A stretch of DNA of 64,000 bases from an uncultured Lachnospiraceae bacterium (GTDB lineage: Bacteria; Bacillota; Clostridia; Lachnospirales; Lachnospiraceae): the NCBI GenBank assembly GCA_902493385.1, contig CABUPO010000005.1:101718-165717 (forward strand). The letters run 5' to 3'. Positions 9,242 to 17,425 of the stretch are shown piece by piece. Within the stretch, counting starts at the first letter, position 1. Every line of letters starts with the position of its first letter. The notes under the pieces were generated by a model. The model saw only the letters and a program-made list of their open reading frames with translations. It ran no database searches and was not told the origin of the DNA. The position numbers and the translations under genes are program-made.

Positions 9242-11503
9242 ATGAGAAGGTTTTTAAAAAAATGTATATGCGCTGCTGTAATTGCCGCGCTTAGCATTCC
9301 AATGGCGTCATTTGGGAGCAAAAGCGTAAAAGCGGAAAATCCTATTATACAGACTGTATATACGGCTGATCCTTCGCCGCTTGTCGTAGGTGATACTCTT
9401 TATGTTTATACGACGCATGATGAGCTTAAAGAGCAGGCATATGATGATTGGAGCTATATGAACGAATGGCGTTGCTATTCAACAACAGATATGATTAACT
9501 GGACTGACAGAGGTCAGATTGCACATGCACGTACTTTTGATAAGGAAAGCAATTCTCAGGAAAATTGGCGCGCATGGGCTCAGCAGGTTGTAGAGATGCC
9601 TATATTCGATTCAGACACAGGACAATGGGTTAAAAAGTATTTTCTTTTTGCACCGTTTAATGGAACCAAGATTGACGTAGCAGTATCAGATAACCCCTGG
9701 GGACCGTTTGAAGACGCTACTCCGGGCAAATATCTTATCGACGGAGGCTGGGGAGGCGGTAACATAGACCCTACAGTTTACATAGAAGATCATGGCAATC
9801 CGGATGATTATGAGAATTACGACGTATATCTTTACTGGGGTAATCCATATTTCAGATACTGCAAGCTTACTAACGATTTGCTGGATGTTGACCCTGATAC
9901 GGACGGAGACGGAGTTATATCTGAATGGGAGAACAGCCTTGATTCAAGATTTGATAACACAGACAACAGAATACTCGGAGAAGTAAGACCGGGTCTTCAC
10001 AGCTTTGATACTTTGGGCGACGAAGGATATGCATCCTTTGGAGAGCCTTCACAGGGCGTTTCAACTACAGGAAAATATCCTACGGAGCCGGAAAGCGCGG
10101 CAAGAAAACGCTCTGCATTTGAGGAAGGGCCTTGGGTGTATAAGCATGCTGACGGCAATCCTGAAACTGACGATTATTTTCTTTTCTTTGTAGGCGGACG
10201 TACTCCGGGAGAGACAGTTGAATATTCAACAGCTCCTACGCCTATCGGACCTTGGACATACAGAGGATTTCTTATGGACAGAGAAGGATTTTCATGTATC
10301 CATCCGGGAGTAGCAGAGTTTAAGGGACATAATTACCTGTTTTATCTGGATGAGATGCTTATAGGCGGAGATGGTTCTAACCGTTCGGTATGTGTAAAGG
10401 AATTTTGGTATGATGAGAACAATCTTATAGTCAAGCAGACTGACGACAGCGTAAAGGCTTATATGGTACAGGGTATAGACGGTATTAAAAAAGGAATGTC
10501 ATTTTTCAGCGTAGACCCTGTAGGAACGCTGAATCCGTATCTTCCTAATGAGGCTGAGACTATATGCTGGGAGTCTAACCTTAACGGACCGGAGGGCGGA
10601 TTTAACGGAACTGGCGCGGGAGTTAAAACCAAGGCGACATATCCGTGTTATGATATTGACCAGGTTACAGGTATAGAGGCGTTCTGGAAGTCCGCAGCCT
10701 ATAATGGAGTAACGGTATATGACATAGATAATGATGATTATATCAAGGTAAGGAATGTTGATTTTGGAGAAAAGGGTCCGATAGGCTTTAAGGCTGTTGC
10801 AGCATGTGGAGAGGGCCTTCCGCCGGAAAATACGACGGTTGATTCAAAAGGAATGATGATACCTAATCCTGACGCTGATACAGTAGGCGGAACCATAGAA
10901 TTGTGGATAGATTATGATGATTTTGACAAAGCTGTATGTATTGGTACTGTGGACGTATCTGATACAGGCGGAACCAACACATATAAAACCTTTTCGATAG
11001 ACATTACTGAAAAAGTTACTGGAGTACATGATTTACACTTCATATTTAAGGGTGAAGACGGAGCTAAATTATTTAATTTTGATTCGTGGCAGTTTGTAAA
11101 AGAGGAAGAACCTGAGCCGACAGAGCCGGCAGTTATTCCTCAGGGAAATTCTGGCAATGATAATAATCAGACCGTTCAGAATCCTGTTGTAACGCCTGTA
11201 GTGGAGAAGCCTGCCGTTACAAAGCCTGCAAAGGCAAAGATTAAGTCGCTTAAGAAAAAGGGCAGAAATGTAAAGGTAAGCGTTAAGAAAGTAAAGAACG
11301 CAGACGGTTATCAGGTATCTGTAGCGGCAAAGAAGAAAGGAAAATATAAAATCAAGCTTAACATTAAGTCTCCTAAGGCGTCAGGAATGTTAAAGAAGCT
11401 CAAAAAGGGAAAGACATATTACGTTAAAGCCCGTGCTTATAAGAATGTAGACGGTAAGAAGCTTTATGGAAAAGAATCCAATGTTAAGAAGATAAAGTTA
11501 TAA
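9242..11503 (+). CDS. Secreted glycoside hydrolase family 43 protein with CBM6-like module and lysine-rich C-terminal domain
   Basis: Probable secreted arabinofuranosidase/xylosidase acting on plant polysaccharide. The signal peptide spans about residues 1-31. A five-bladed GH43 catalytic domain follows, with ADPSPLVVGDTLYVYTTHDE near residue 43 holding the catalytic-base aspartate and YSSTDM-like SCYSTTDMINWTD strands. A CBM6-like segment begins around NEAETICWESN. A Pro/Asn linker leads to a lysine-rich fibronectin/Ig-like domain at the end. ATG 9242 follows AAAGGGG; the in-frame ATG 9185 would place the signal peptide internally. TATAAT at 9166-9171 is a possible -10 element. Single gene between the fab operon and a strong hairpin. 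Confidence 0.85.
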   Translation: MRRFLKKCICAAVIAALSIPMASFGSKSVKAENPIIQTVYTADPSPLVVGDTLYVYTTHDELKEQAYDDWSYMNEWRCYSTTDMINWTDRGQIAHARTFDKESNSQENWRAWAQQVVEMPIFDSDTGQWVKKYFLFAPFNGTKIDVAVSDNPWGPFEDATPGKYLIDGGWGGGNIDPTVYIEDHGNPDDYENYDVYLYWGNPYFRYCKLTNDLLDVDPDTDGDGVISEWENSLDSRFDNTDNRILGEVRPGLHSFDTLGDEGYASFGEPSQGVSTTGKYPTEPESAARKRSAFEEGPWVYKHADGNPETDDYFLFFVGGRTPGETVEYSTAPTPIGPWTYRGFLMDREGFSCIHPGVAEFKGHNYLFYLDEMLIGGDGSNRSVCVKEFWYDENNLIVKQTDDSVKAYMVQGIDGIKKGMSFFSVDPVGTLNPYLPNEAETICWESNLNGPEGGFNGTGAGVKTKATYPCYDIDQVTGIEAFWKSAAYNGVTVYDIDNDDYIKVRNVDFGEKGPIGFKAVAACGEGLPPENTTVDSKGMMIPNPDADTVGGTIELWIDYDDFDKAVCIGTVDVSDTGGTNTYKTFSIDITEKVTGVHDLHFIFKGEDGAKLFNFDSWQFVKEEEPEPTEPAVIPQGNSGNDNNQTVQNPVVTPVVEKPAVTKPAKAKIKSLKKKGRNVKVSVKKVKNADGYQVSVAAKKKGKYKIKLNIKSPKASGMLKKLKKGKTYYVKARAYKNVDGKKLYGKESNVKKIKL

Positions 11504-11524
11504 TATTTCCACTTAAAGAAAATC

Positions 11525-11570
11525 AACGAAACAGGCTGTGCGTTCAGTGTAGCGCGCAGCCTGTTTCGTT
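11525..11570 (+). terminator. Hairpin downstream of GH43 gene
   Basis: AACGAAACAGGCTG pairs with CAGCCTGTTTCGTT (14 uninterrupted pairs) around a short loop. It is followed by TATATAATT and not by a pure T-run, so termination may be partial. Confidence 0.7.
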
Positions 11571-11614
11571 ATATAATTCCCGCCTGCAAAAAGCAGATCT
11601 TTTTTAGAATTATC

Positions 11615-11643
11615 TTGTAAAAGAGTATATTATGTGCTATAAT
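11615..11643 (+). promoter_or_regulatory. Candidate promoter of nfnAB
   Basis: TTGTAA (11615-11620), a 17-base spacer and a perfect TATAAT (11638-11643), about 60 bases before the nfnA start. Confidence 0.6.
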
Positions 11644-11705
11644 TTTTCAGATTATTGAACACACATTACAGTAATCATTTTTATGCAAAGGAGAGAATAT
11701 AGATC

Positions 11706-12593
11706 ATGTACGAAATTCTTAAATATGAAATTCTTACAGACAATATTTTTCTCATGGATGTAAAGGCTGAAAGGATAGCAAAGTCATGTCTTCCGGGACA
11801 GTTTGTTATAGTAAGGTCCGATGCAGACGGTGAGAGGATTCCTCTTACTATATGCGATTATTCCAGAGAAGAAGGAACTGTCACTATAGTATTTCAGATA
11901 GTTGGGGCAGGCACCAAGATATTATCTGAGCTTAAAGAGGGTGATTACATACAGGATATAGCAGGTCCTCTTGGAAGACCTTCGGAGCTTACAGAGCTTC
12001 CTGAAGACGAACTCGCTGAAAAGAAGATTCTTTTTGTAGCGGGCGGCGTGGGATGCGCTCCTGTGTATCCTCAGGTTAAGTGGCTTAAGGAGAATGGCGT
12101 GGAGGCTGACGTTATTATAGGAGCAAAGACAAAGAGCCTTATCATACTTGAAGATATGATGAAGGATGTTGCCGGTAATGTGTACATAACAACTGACGAT
12201 GGCTCATATGGCGCTTCAGGTATGGTAACAGGTATGATTGAAAAGCTTGTAAATGATGGCAATAAGTATGATGTGTGTATTGCTATCGGACCAATGATAA
12301 TGATGAAGTTTGTATGCAAGCTTACAAAGGAGCTTGGTCTTCCTACTATAGTAAGTCTTAACCCTATTATGGTTGACGGAACCGGAATGTGCGGAGCATG
12401 CCGTGTGACTGTTGACGGAGAAGTTAAGTTTGCGTGTGTTGACGGACCTGAATTTGACGGACATAAGGTTGATTTTGATCAGGCTATGAAGAGACAGCAG
12501 ATATATAAGACTGCCGAAGGAAGAGCTTATCTCGCAGCAAAAGAGGGAAAGACGCATCACGGCGGATGCGGCAATTGCGGAGGTGACAAGTAA
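11706..12593 (+). CDS. nfnA: NfnA, small subunit of NADH-dependent ferredoxin:NADP oxidoreductase (SudB-like)
   Basis: FAD- and NAD-binding subunit of the cytoplasmic electron-bifurcating transhydrogenase that couples NADH, ferredoxin and NADP. 295 residues with the ferredoxin-reductase fold: flavin-binding RIPLTI near residue 45, NAD-binding FVAGGVGCAPVYPQ near 110, and a C-terminal [2Fe-2S] cluster region (GTGMCGACRVTV and a later FACVDGPEFDGH). SD GGAGAG precedes the ATG. It overlaps the following large subunit by one base, the fixed nfnA-nfnB order. A dihydroorotate dehydrogenase electron-transfer subunit is similar in fold, but the downstream gene decides the call. Confidence 0.88.
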   Translation: MYEILKYEILTDNIFLMDVKAERIAKSCLPGQFVIVRSDADGERIPLTICDYSREEGTVTIVFQIVGAGTKILSELKEGDYIQDIAGPLGRPSELTELPEDELAEKKILFVAGGVGCAPVYPQVKWLKENGVEADVIIGAKTKSLIILEDMMKDVAGNVYITTDDGSYGASGMVTGMIEKLVNDGNKYDVCIAIGPMIMMKFVCKLTKELGLPTIVSLNPIMVDGTGMCGACRVTVDGEVKFACVDGPEFDGHKVDFDQAMKRQQIYKTAEGRAYLAAKEGKTHHGGCGNCGGDK

Positions 12594-13975
12594 TGGACGC
12601 TATGAAGAGAGTGCCTGTAAGGGAGCAGGACCCAAAGGAGAGAGCAGCTAATTTTAACGAGGTCTGTCTTGGCTATGATATGGACGAGGCGGTAAATGAG
12701 GCAAACAGATGCCTTGGATGCAAGAATGCAAAGTGTATTGAGGGCTGCCCTGTATCTATTAATATCCCTGAATTTGTAGGCCATCTTAAGAATGGCGAAG
12801 TTAAAGAAGCATTTGACGTTATATCCGAGTCTTCGGCGCTTCCTGCAATATGCGGAAGAGTATGTCCGCAGGAAAGCCAGTGCGAGGGAAAATGCATCAG
12901 AGGAATTAAGGGAGAGCCTGTATCTATCGGAAAGCTTGAAAGATTTACGGCTGACTGGGCTAAGGAGAATGGTATTAAGCCGCAGCCTGGTAAAGTTAAG
13001 CTTGATAAAAAGGTTGCAGTTATAGGTTCGGGACCGGCAGGGCTTACATGTGCCGGAGACCTTGCAAAGCTTGGATATAAGGTTACGATATTTGAGGCGC
13101 TTCACGAGGCCGGCGGTGTGCTTGTATATGGTATTCCGGAGTTCCGTCTTCCTAAAGAAGCTGTTGTTAAAAAAGAGATTGAGAATGTTAAAGCCCTTGG
13201 AGTTGAGATTGAGACCAATGCAATAGTTGGTAAATCTATTACAATAGACGGTCTGTTTGAAGAAGGATATGAGGCCGTATTTATAGGTTCAGGCGCGGGG
13301 CTTCCTAAGTTTATGGGAATACCGGGAGAACAGGCTAACGGAGTATTTTCTGCTAATGAATATCTTACAAGGTCTAACCTTATGAAAGCGTTTGACGAGA
13401 ATTCAAGCACGCCTATAATGCATGGCAAAAAGGTCGCAGTTGTCGGAGGCGGTAATGTTGCTATGGATGCTGCGAGAACTGCTTTAAGACTTGGGGCTGA
13501 GACTCATATAGTATACAGAAGAAGTGAAGAGGAGCTGCCTGCAAGAGCAGAAGAAGTTCATCACGCTAAGGAGGAGGGAATTATATTTGACCTTCTTACT
13601 AATCCAATAGAGATTCTTACAAATGACGACGGATGGGTAAGCGGAATCAGATGTATTAAGATGGAGCTTGGCGAACCGGATGCTTCAGGACGCCGCAGAC
13701 CTGTTGAGATAGAAGGTTCAGAATTTGATATTGAGGTTGATATGGTTATTATGTCTCTTGGAACCTCGCCTAACCCGCTTATATCTTCTACTACGGAAGG
13801 TCTTGATACTAATAAGCGAGGCTGTATTGTTGCAGACGAAGAGACGGGAATTACATCAAGAGACGGTGTGTTTGCCGGAGGAGACGCAGTAACCGGAGCC
13901 GCTACGGTTATTCTTGCAATGGGCGCAGGAAAAGCCGCTGCAAAGGGTATTCATGAGTATCTTCAGAACAAATAA
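12593..13975 (+). CDS. nfnB: NfnB, large subunit (glutamate-synthase small-subunit-like, NADPH-dependent)
   Basis: Large subunit of the NfnAB transhydrogenase. 460 residues. The N-terminal domain holds two [4Fe-4S] clusters (RCLGCKNAKCIEGCP and CGRVCPQESQCEGKC). A FAD site (VIGSGPAGLTCAG near residue 143) and an NADPH site (VVGGGNVAMDAARTA near 285) follow. Start ATG 12593 overlaps the nfnA stop and has GGAGGTGA (12579-12586). Often annotated gltA, but no glutamate synthase large subunit is present here, and the nfnA partner supports the bifurcating enzyme. The next gene is glutamate dehydrogenase, a likely NADPH consumer. Confidence 0.88.
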   Translation: MDAMKRVPVREQDPKERAANFNEVCLGYDMDEAVNEANRCLGCKNAKCIEGCPVSINIPEFVGHLKNGEVKEAFDVISESSALPAICGRVCPQESQCEGKCIRGIKGEPVSIGKLERFTADWAKENGIKPQPGKVKLDKKVAVIGSGPAGLTCAGDLAKLGYKVTIFEALHEAGGVLVYGIPEFRLPKEAVVKKEIENVKALGVEIETNAIVGKSITIDGLFEEGYEAVFIGSGAGLPKFMGIPGEQANGVFSANEYLTRSNLMKAFDENSSTPIMHGKKVAVVGGGNVAMDAARTALRLGAETHIVYRRSEEELPARAEEVHHAKEEGIIFDLLTNPIEILTNDDGWVSGIRCIKMELGEPDASGRRRPVEIEGSEFDIEVDMVIMSLGTSPNPLISSTTEGLDTNKRGCIVADEETGITSRDGVFAGGDAVTGAATVILAMGAGKAAAKGIHEYLQNK

Positions 13976-13988
13976 TCAGAATAGAGAA

Positions 13989-14088
13989 CTAACTTTTGGG
14001 GCAGAACGGATTTGGAATCTGCCACAGAATGTTAGTATATGAATGCATATGCGGTCTGTGCCGGGAACGCAGTCCGTTTAAGTGCATT
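13989..14088 (+). ncRNA. Structured leader upstream of gdhA (candidate cis-regulatory RNA)
   Basis: Two nested stem-loops fill the gap before gdhA. In the first, CTAAC (13989-13993)/GTTAG (14031-14035) encloses GGCAGA (14000-14005)/TCTGCC (14018-14023). In the second, AATGCA (14042-14047)/TGCATT (14083-14088) encloses CGGTCTG/CAGTCCG (14052-14058 and 14070-14076) with one T-T mismatch. There is no T-run after either, so it is not a simple terminator. The SD of gdhA follows about 15 bases later. I do not recognise a known riboswitch. Confidence 0.5.
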
Positions 14089-14118
14089 TGTAATAAAAAA
14101 ATATAGGAGGACATAAAG

Positions 14119-15453
14119 ATGTCGTATGTAGATGAAGTACTGGAAAAGGTTCGTGTTAAAAATGCCAGCGAACCTGAATTTCTGCAGGCAGTAGATGAGG
14201 TGCTTAACTCATTAAGACCTGTAATTGATGCAAATGAGGAGAAGTTCAGAAAGGATGCTCTTCTCGAAAGATTATGTGAGCCGGAGAGACAGTTTAAATT
14301 CAGAGTGTCTTGGGTAGACGACAATGGACAGGTTCAGGTTAATACCGGTTACAGGGTTCAGTTTAATTCAGCAATCGGACCTTATAAGGGAGGCTTAAGA
14401 CTTCACCCTTCAGTTAATATTGGTATTATCAAGTTCTTAGGCTTTGAGCAGATATTCAAGAATTCACTTACCGGACTTCCAATCGGCGGCGGTAAAGGTG
14501 GTTCTGATTTCGATCCTAAGGGTAAATCAGACAGAGAAGTTATGGCATTCTGCCAGAGCTTTATGACAGAGCTTTGCAAGTACATCGGCGCAGATACTGA
14601 CGTTCCTGCCGGAGATATCGGAACAGGCGCGCGTGAAATTGGTTATATGTTCGGACAGTACAAGAGAATTCGTGGACTGTATGAAGGAGTTCTTACAGGA
14701 AAAGGATTATCATATGGCGGTTCACTTGCCAGAACAGAAGCTACAGGATATGGACTCTTATATATGACAGAAGAGATGCTTAAGTGCAATGGAGTTGATA
14801 TTGCAGGCAAAACTGTTGCAGTATCAGGCGCAGGTAATGTTGCAATATATGCTACTCAGAAAGCTCATCAGCTTGGAGCAAAGGTTGTTACATGTTCAGA
14901 TTCTACAGGATGGATATATGACCCTGAAGGAATTGACGTTGAGCTTCTTAAGGAAGTTAAGGAAGTTAAGCGTGCACGTCTTACAGAGTATGCCGCTAAC
15001 AGACCAAGCGCAGAGTATCATGAAGGAAAAGGCGTATGGAGTGTGAAATGTGATATCGCTCTTCCTTGCGCTACACAGAATGAGCTTCTTATTGATGATG
15101 CAAAGATGCTTGTTGCTAACGGATGCATTGCCGTATGCGAAGGCGCTAACATGCCTACAAGTCTTGACGCAACAAAATATCTTCAGGAGAACGGCGTATA
15201 CTTTGTTCCTGGAAAGGCTGCTAACGCAGGCGGCGTTGCAACTTCAGCTCTTGAGATGTCACAGAACAGCGAGAGACTTAGCTGGTCATTTGAAGAGGTA
15301 GATTCAAAGCTTAAGAACATTATGGTTAATATATTCCATAATCTTGACGATGCAGCTAAGAGATATGGTATGGATGGAGACTATGTTGCAGGCGCTAATA
15401 TTGCAGGATTTGAAAAAGTTGTTGACGCAATGAACGCACAGGGAATTGTCTAA
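14119..15453 (+). CDS. gdhA: Glutamate dehydrogenase, hexameric, probably NADP-specific
   Basis: Converts 2-oxoglutarate and ammonia to glutamate with NAD(P)H in the cytoplasm. 444 residues, the usual size of the small hexameric class. The substrate domain has PYKGGLRLHPSVN and the catalytic-lysine region GGGKGGSDFDPKGKS. The nucleotide domain has AVSGAGNVAIYATQKA near residue 235. ATAGGAGGA lies just before the ATG. It is flanked upstream by a structured leader and downstream by a strong terminator, so it forms its own transcription unit beside nfnAB. Cofactor preference is inferred from overall similarity to NADP enzymes. Confidence 0.94.
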   Translation: MSYVDEVLEKVRVKNASEPEFLQAVDEVLNSLRPVIDANEEKFRKDALLERLCEPERQFKFRVSWVDDNGQVQVNTGYRVQFNSAIGPYKGGLRLHPSVNIGIIKFLGFEQIFKNSLTGLPIGGGKGGSDFDPKGKSDREVMAFCQSFMTELCKYIGADTDVPAGDIGTGAREIGYMFGQYKRIRGLYEGVLTGKGLSYGGSLARTEATGYGLLYMTEEMLKCNGVDIAGKTVAVSGAGNVAIYATQKAHQLGAKVVTCSDSTGWIYDPEGIDVELLKEVKEVKRARLTEYAANRPSAEYHEGKGVWSVKCDIALPCATQNELLIDDAKMLVANGCIAVCEGANMPTSLDATKYLQENGVYFVPGKAANAGGVATSALEMSQNSERLSWSFEEVDSKLKNIMVNIFHNLDDAAKRYGMDGDYVAGANIAGFEKVVDAMNAQGIV

Positions 15454-15477
15454 TCAGATTATAAGGATTATTATTAT

Positions 15478-15519
15478 GAAAGGCTCTGTATTTTTTGTTT
15501 CAGAGCCTTTCTTTTTTTT
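15478..15519 (+). terminator. Intrinsic terminator of gdhA
   Basis: GAAAGGCTCTG pairs with CAGAGCCTTTC around a T-rich loop and is followed by an eight-base T-run. Confidence 0.9.
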
Positions 15520-15538
15520 AAGGAGATGACGCAATGAT

Positions 15539-16321
15539 ATGAGAGGTAAATTTATAAAATTTATACTATCAGGAGCAGCTGTAATGATGAGTATGCTGCT
15601 TGGCGGGTGTATTAATACTTCAACCAGTCTGAATTATAAACATTCAGAACGTTATACAATGGGAGGAGCGGCTATTGCTGATTCGGTAAACAGCATTGAT
15701 ATTAATTGGATTAGCGGCAGTGTGGATGTGCTGACGCATAGTGATAATACAGTAACATTTTCAGAAACATCAGATAAAGAGCTTGATGAAAATAATACAT
15801 TATATTATTATCTTGAAGGAGATACGCTTCATATTCAGTTTGGAAAAGCAGGAAAGTTAAATATTAATCAGAACAGCCCTAAAAATCTTACCATATATGT
15901 TCCTGAAGGAGCAGGTTTTGAAGATATAGACGTAGATAGTGTATCAGCGTCATGTAATATTCAGAATGTAACATGCGATACATTTGAAGCAGATACAGTA
16001 TCGGGCGATATAACAGCAAGATTTAACGCCGTTAGTAAGTTTATGGTAGATTCAACAAGTGCAGACTGCAGGCTTGAGGCGTTTACTGCTCCTGATGAGC
16101 TTGAAGCAGATATGGTGTCCGGAAATATTGAATTAGCGATACCGGAGGGCTCAGGATTTACAGTTTCGTTTGATTCAGTAAGTGGTAAATTAAACAGTGA
16201 TTTTGAAGTTACCAAAGAAGATGATGAATATATATTCGGAGATGGAAATGCAGATTATTCAGTTGATACTGTATCAGGCAGCATGAGAATAGAGAAGCTT
16301 GATACGAATATTATCCTGTAG
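15539..16321 (+). CDS. DUF4097-family surface lipoprotein
   Basis: 260 residues. A lipoprotein signal ends in the lipobox LLGGC (Cys24), so it is anchored outside the membrane. The rest is a DUF4097/LiaG-like beta-helical repeat region with recurring SVSGDI-like strands (DTVSGDITARF, DMVSGNIELAI, DSVSGKLNSDF, DTVSGSMRIEK). Function is unknown; relatives are often linked to envelope stress. AAGGAG (15520-15525) is optimally placed for ATG 15534, which reads only Met-Ile-stop, and that stop overlaps the ATG of this gene at 15539. Bounded by terminators on both sides. Confidence 0.8.
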   Translation: MRGKFIKFILSGAAVMMSMLLGGCINTSTSLNYKHSERYTMGGAAIADSVNSIDINWISGSVDVLTHSDNTVTFSETSDKELDENNTLYYYLEGDTLHIQFGKAGKLNINQNSPKNLTIYVPEGAGFEDIDVDSVSASCNIQNVTCDTFEADTVSGDITARFNAVSKFMVDSTSADCRLEAFTAPDELEADMVSGNIELAIPEGSGFTVSFDSVSGKLNSDFEVTKEDDEYIFGDGNADYSVDTVSGSMRIEKLDTNIIL

Positions 16322-16332
16322 TTATAATATTG

Positions 16333-16367
16333 AAAGCCCCTGGAAGCTATAAACTTCCAGGGGCTTT
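16333..16367. terminator. Bidirectional terminator between DUF4097 gene and tRNA-Arg
   Basis: AAAGCCCCTGGAAG (16333-16346) pairs perfectly with CTTCCAGGGGCTTT (16354-16367) around a 7-base loop. T/A tracts on either side let it serve the plus-strand gene and the minus-strand tRNA. Confidence 0.85.
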
Positions 16368-16373
16368 TGGCCA

Positions 16374-16447
16374 CGTGCATGAGAAGATTCGAACTCCCGA
16401 CACCTTGGTCCGTAGCCAAGTGCTCTATCCAGCTGAGCTACATGCAC
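16374..16447 (-). tRNA. tRNA-Arg (anticodon ACG)
   Basis: On the minus strand the acceptor GTGCATG pairs perfectly with CATGCAC. The D-arm TAGCTCAGCTGGATAGAGC is canonical. The anticodon stem CTTGG/CCAAG closes loop CTACGGA, giving anticodon ACG. The T-loop is TTCGAAT with two G-U pairs in the T-stem. Total 74 bases with discriminator G, and CCA is not encoded. The A at position 34 is normally deaminated to inosine to read CGU, CGC and CGA codons. Confidence 0.96.
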
Positions 16448-16577
16448 ACAACTCTTATTATAATATCAGATGCAATAATAATTGTCAACATTCAAAACCA
16501 TAAAAATTTTTCGCAAAAATTTCATGTTCCATGCTATAATACTTTAATCGGCATTTTAGCCTGATAAAATTATATTA

Positions 16578-16590
16578 TACCAACTTGGTA
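16578..16590. promoter_or_regulatory. Palindromic operator candidate upstream of ABC exporter operon
   Basis: TACCAA-C-TTGGTA is a perfect 13-bp palindrome located 36 bases before the ATPase start and about 40 bases after a TATAAT (16535-16540). Position and symmetry resemble a dimeric repressor site; no cognate regulator is identified. Confidence 0.4.
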
Positions 16591-16626
16591 AGATATGAAT
16601 AATATAACTGCCAGGAGGAAGTAACG

Positions 16627-17415
16627 ATGATTAAGATGGACAATGTGTGTAAATCTTATAAAGCTGCAAAACGTAACGCAGGCTTTCGCGAAGCCTGTAA
16701 AGCCTTATTTCACCGGGAATATGATGTAATCAATGCTCTTAACGACGTTACATTTACTATCGGCGATGGAGAAATGGTAGGATACATTGGACCAAACGGC
16801 GCGGGAAAAAGTTATACAATCAAAATTCTAAGCGGAATACTGACGCCTGATAGCGGAACTGTTTTAGTAAATGGAAGAATACCATACAAAAACAGGATAG
16901 AGCATGTGCGTGAAATAGGCGTCGTATTTGGCCAGCGTTCCCAGCTATGGTGGGACGTTCCGGTTATTGATTCATTTGAGCTGTTAAAGGACATTTATTC
17001 TATTTCAGATTATAAATACCATGACACATTAGAAGAGCTTACAGAGCTTTTGGACCTTAAGGAGCTTTTGCGTTCTCCGGCAAGGCAGTTGTCGCTGGGA
17101 CAGCGTATGAGATGCGAAATTGCTGCGTCTCTGCTTCATAGTCCGAAAATATTATTTTTGGACGAGCCGACAATCGGTCTTGACGCGGTATCGAAGCTTG
17201 CAGTCCGTAGGTTTATTCAACAACAGAATGAGATACATAAGACGACTGTTATTCTTACAACGCATGACATGCAGGACATAGAGGCTTTGTCAAAAAGAAT
17301 TATACTTATCGGAAAAGGCCGGATTCTGCTTGACGGAACGCTTGACGATATCAAAAGAGGAAGCGCCGGAATTGATGAGACGGTAGCAGAGCTCTACCGT
17401 GCTTATGACATATAG
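16627..17415 (+). CDS. ABC-2 type exporter ATP-binding protein
   Basis: Cytoplasmic ATPase that powers the two permeases encoded next. 262 residues. Walker A is GPNGAGKSYTIKIL near residue 58, with Tyr where the family almost always has Thr after the magnesium-binding Ser. The signature is LSLGQRMRCE, Walker B is ILFLDEPTIGLD, and the switch histidine is in LTTHDM. The N-terminal extension (KAAKRNAGFREACKALFHRE) is typical of the subfamily that pairs with COG4587/COG3694 permeases. SD AGGAGG precedes ATG 16627. The 3' end overlaps the region before the next start. The substrate is unknown. Confidence 0.9.
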   Translation: MIKMDNVCKSYKAAKRNAGFREACKALFHREYDVINALNDVTFTIGDGEMVGYIGPNGAGKSYTIKILSGILTPDSGTVLVNGRIPYKNRIEHVREIGVVFGQRSQLWWDVPVIDSFELLKDIYSISDYKYHDTLEELTELLDLKELLRSPARQLSLGQRMRCEIAASLLHSPKILFLDEPTIGLDAVSKLAVRRFIQQQNEIHKTTVILTTHDMQDIEALSKRIILIGKGRILLDGTLDDIKRGSAGIDETVAELYRAYDI

Positions 17416-17425
17416 GAGGGTGGCT

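Noticed and set aside
12593..13975. Glutamate synthase small subunit
   Set aside because: No large subunit is present and the preceding gene is the NfnA partner, so the NfnAB transhydrogenase is favoured.
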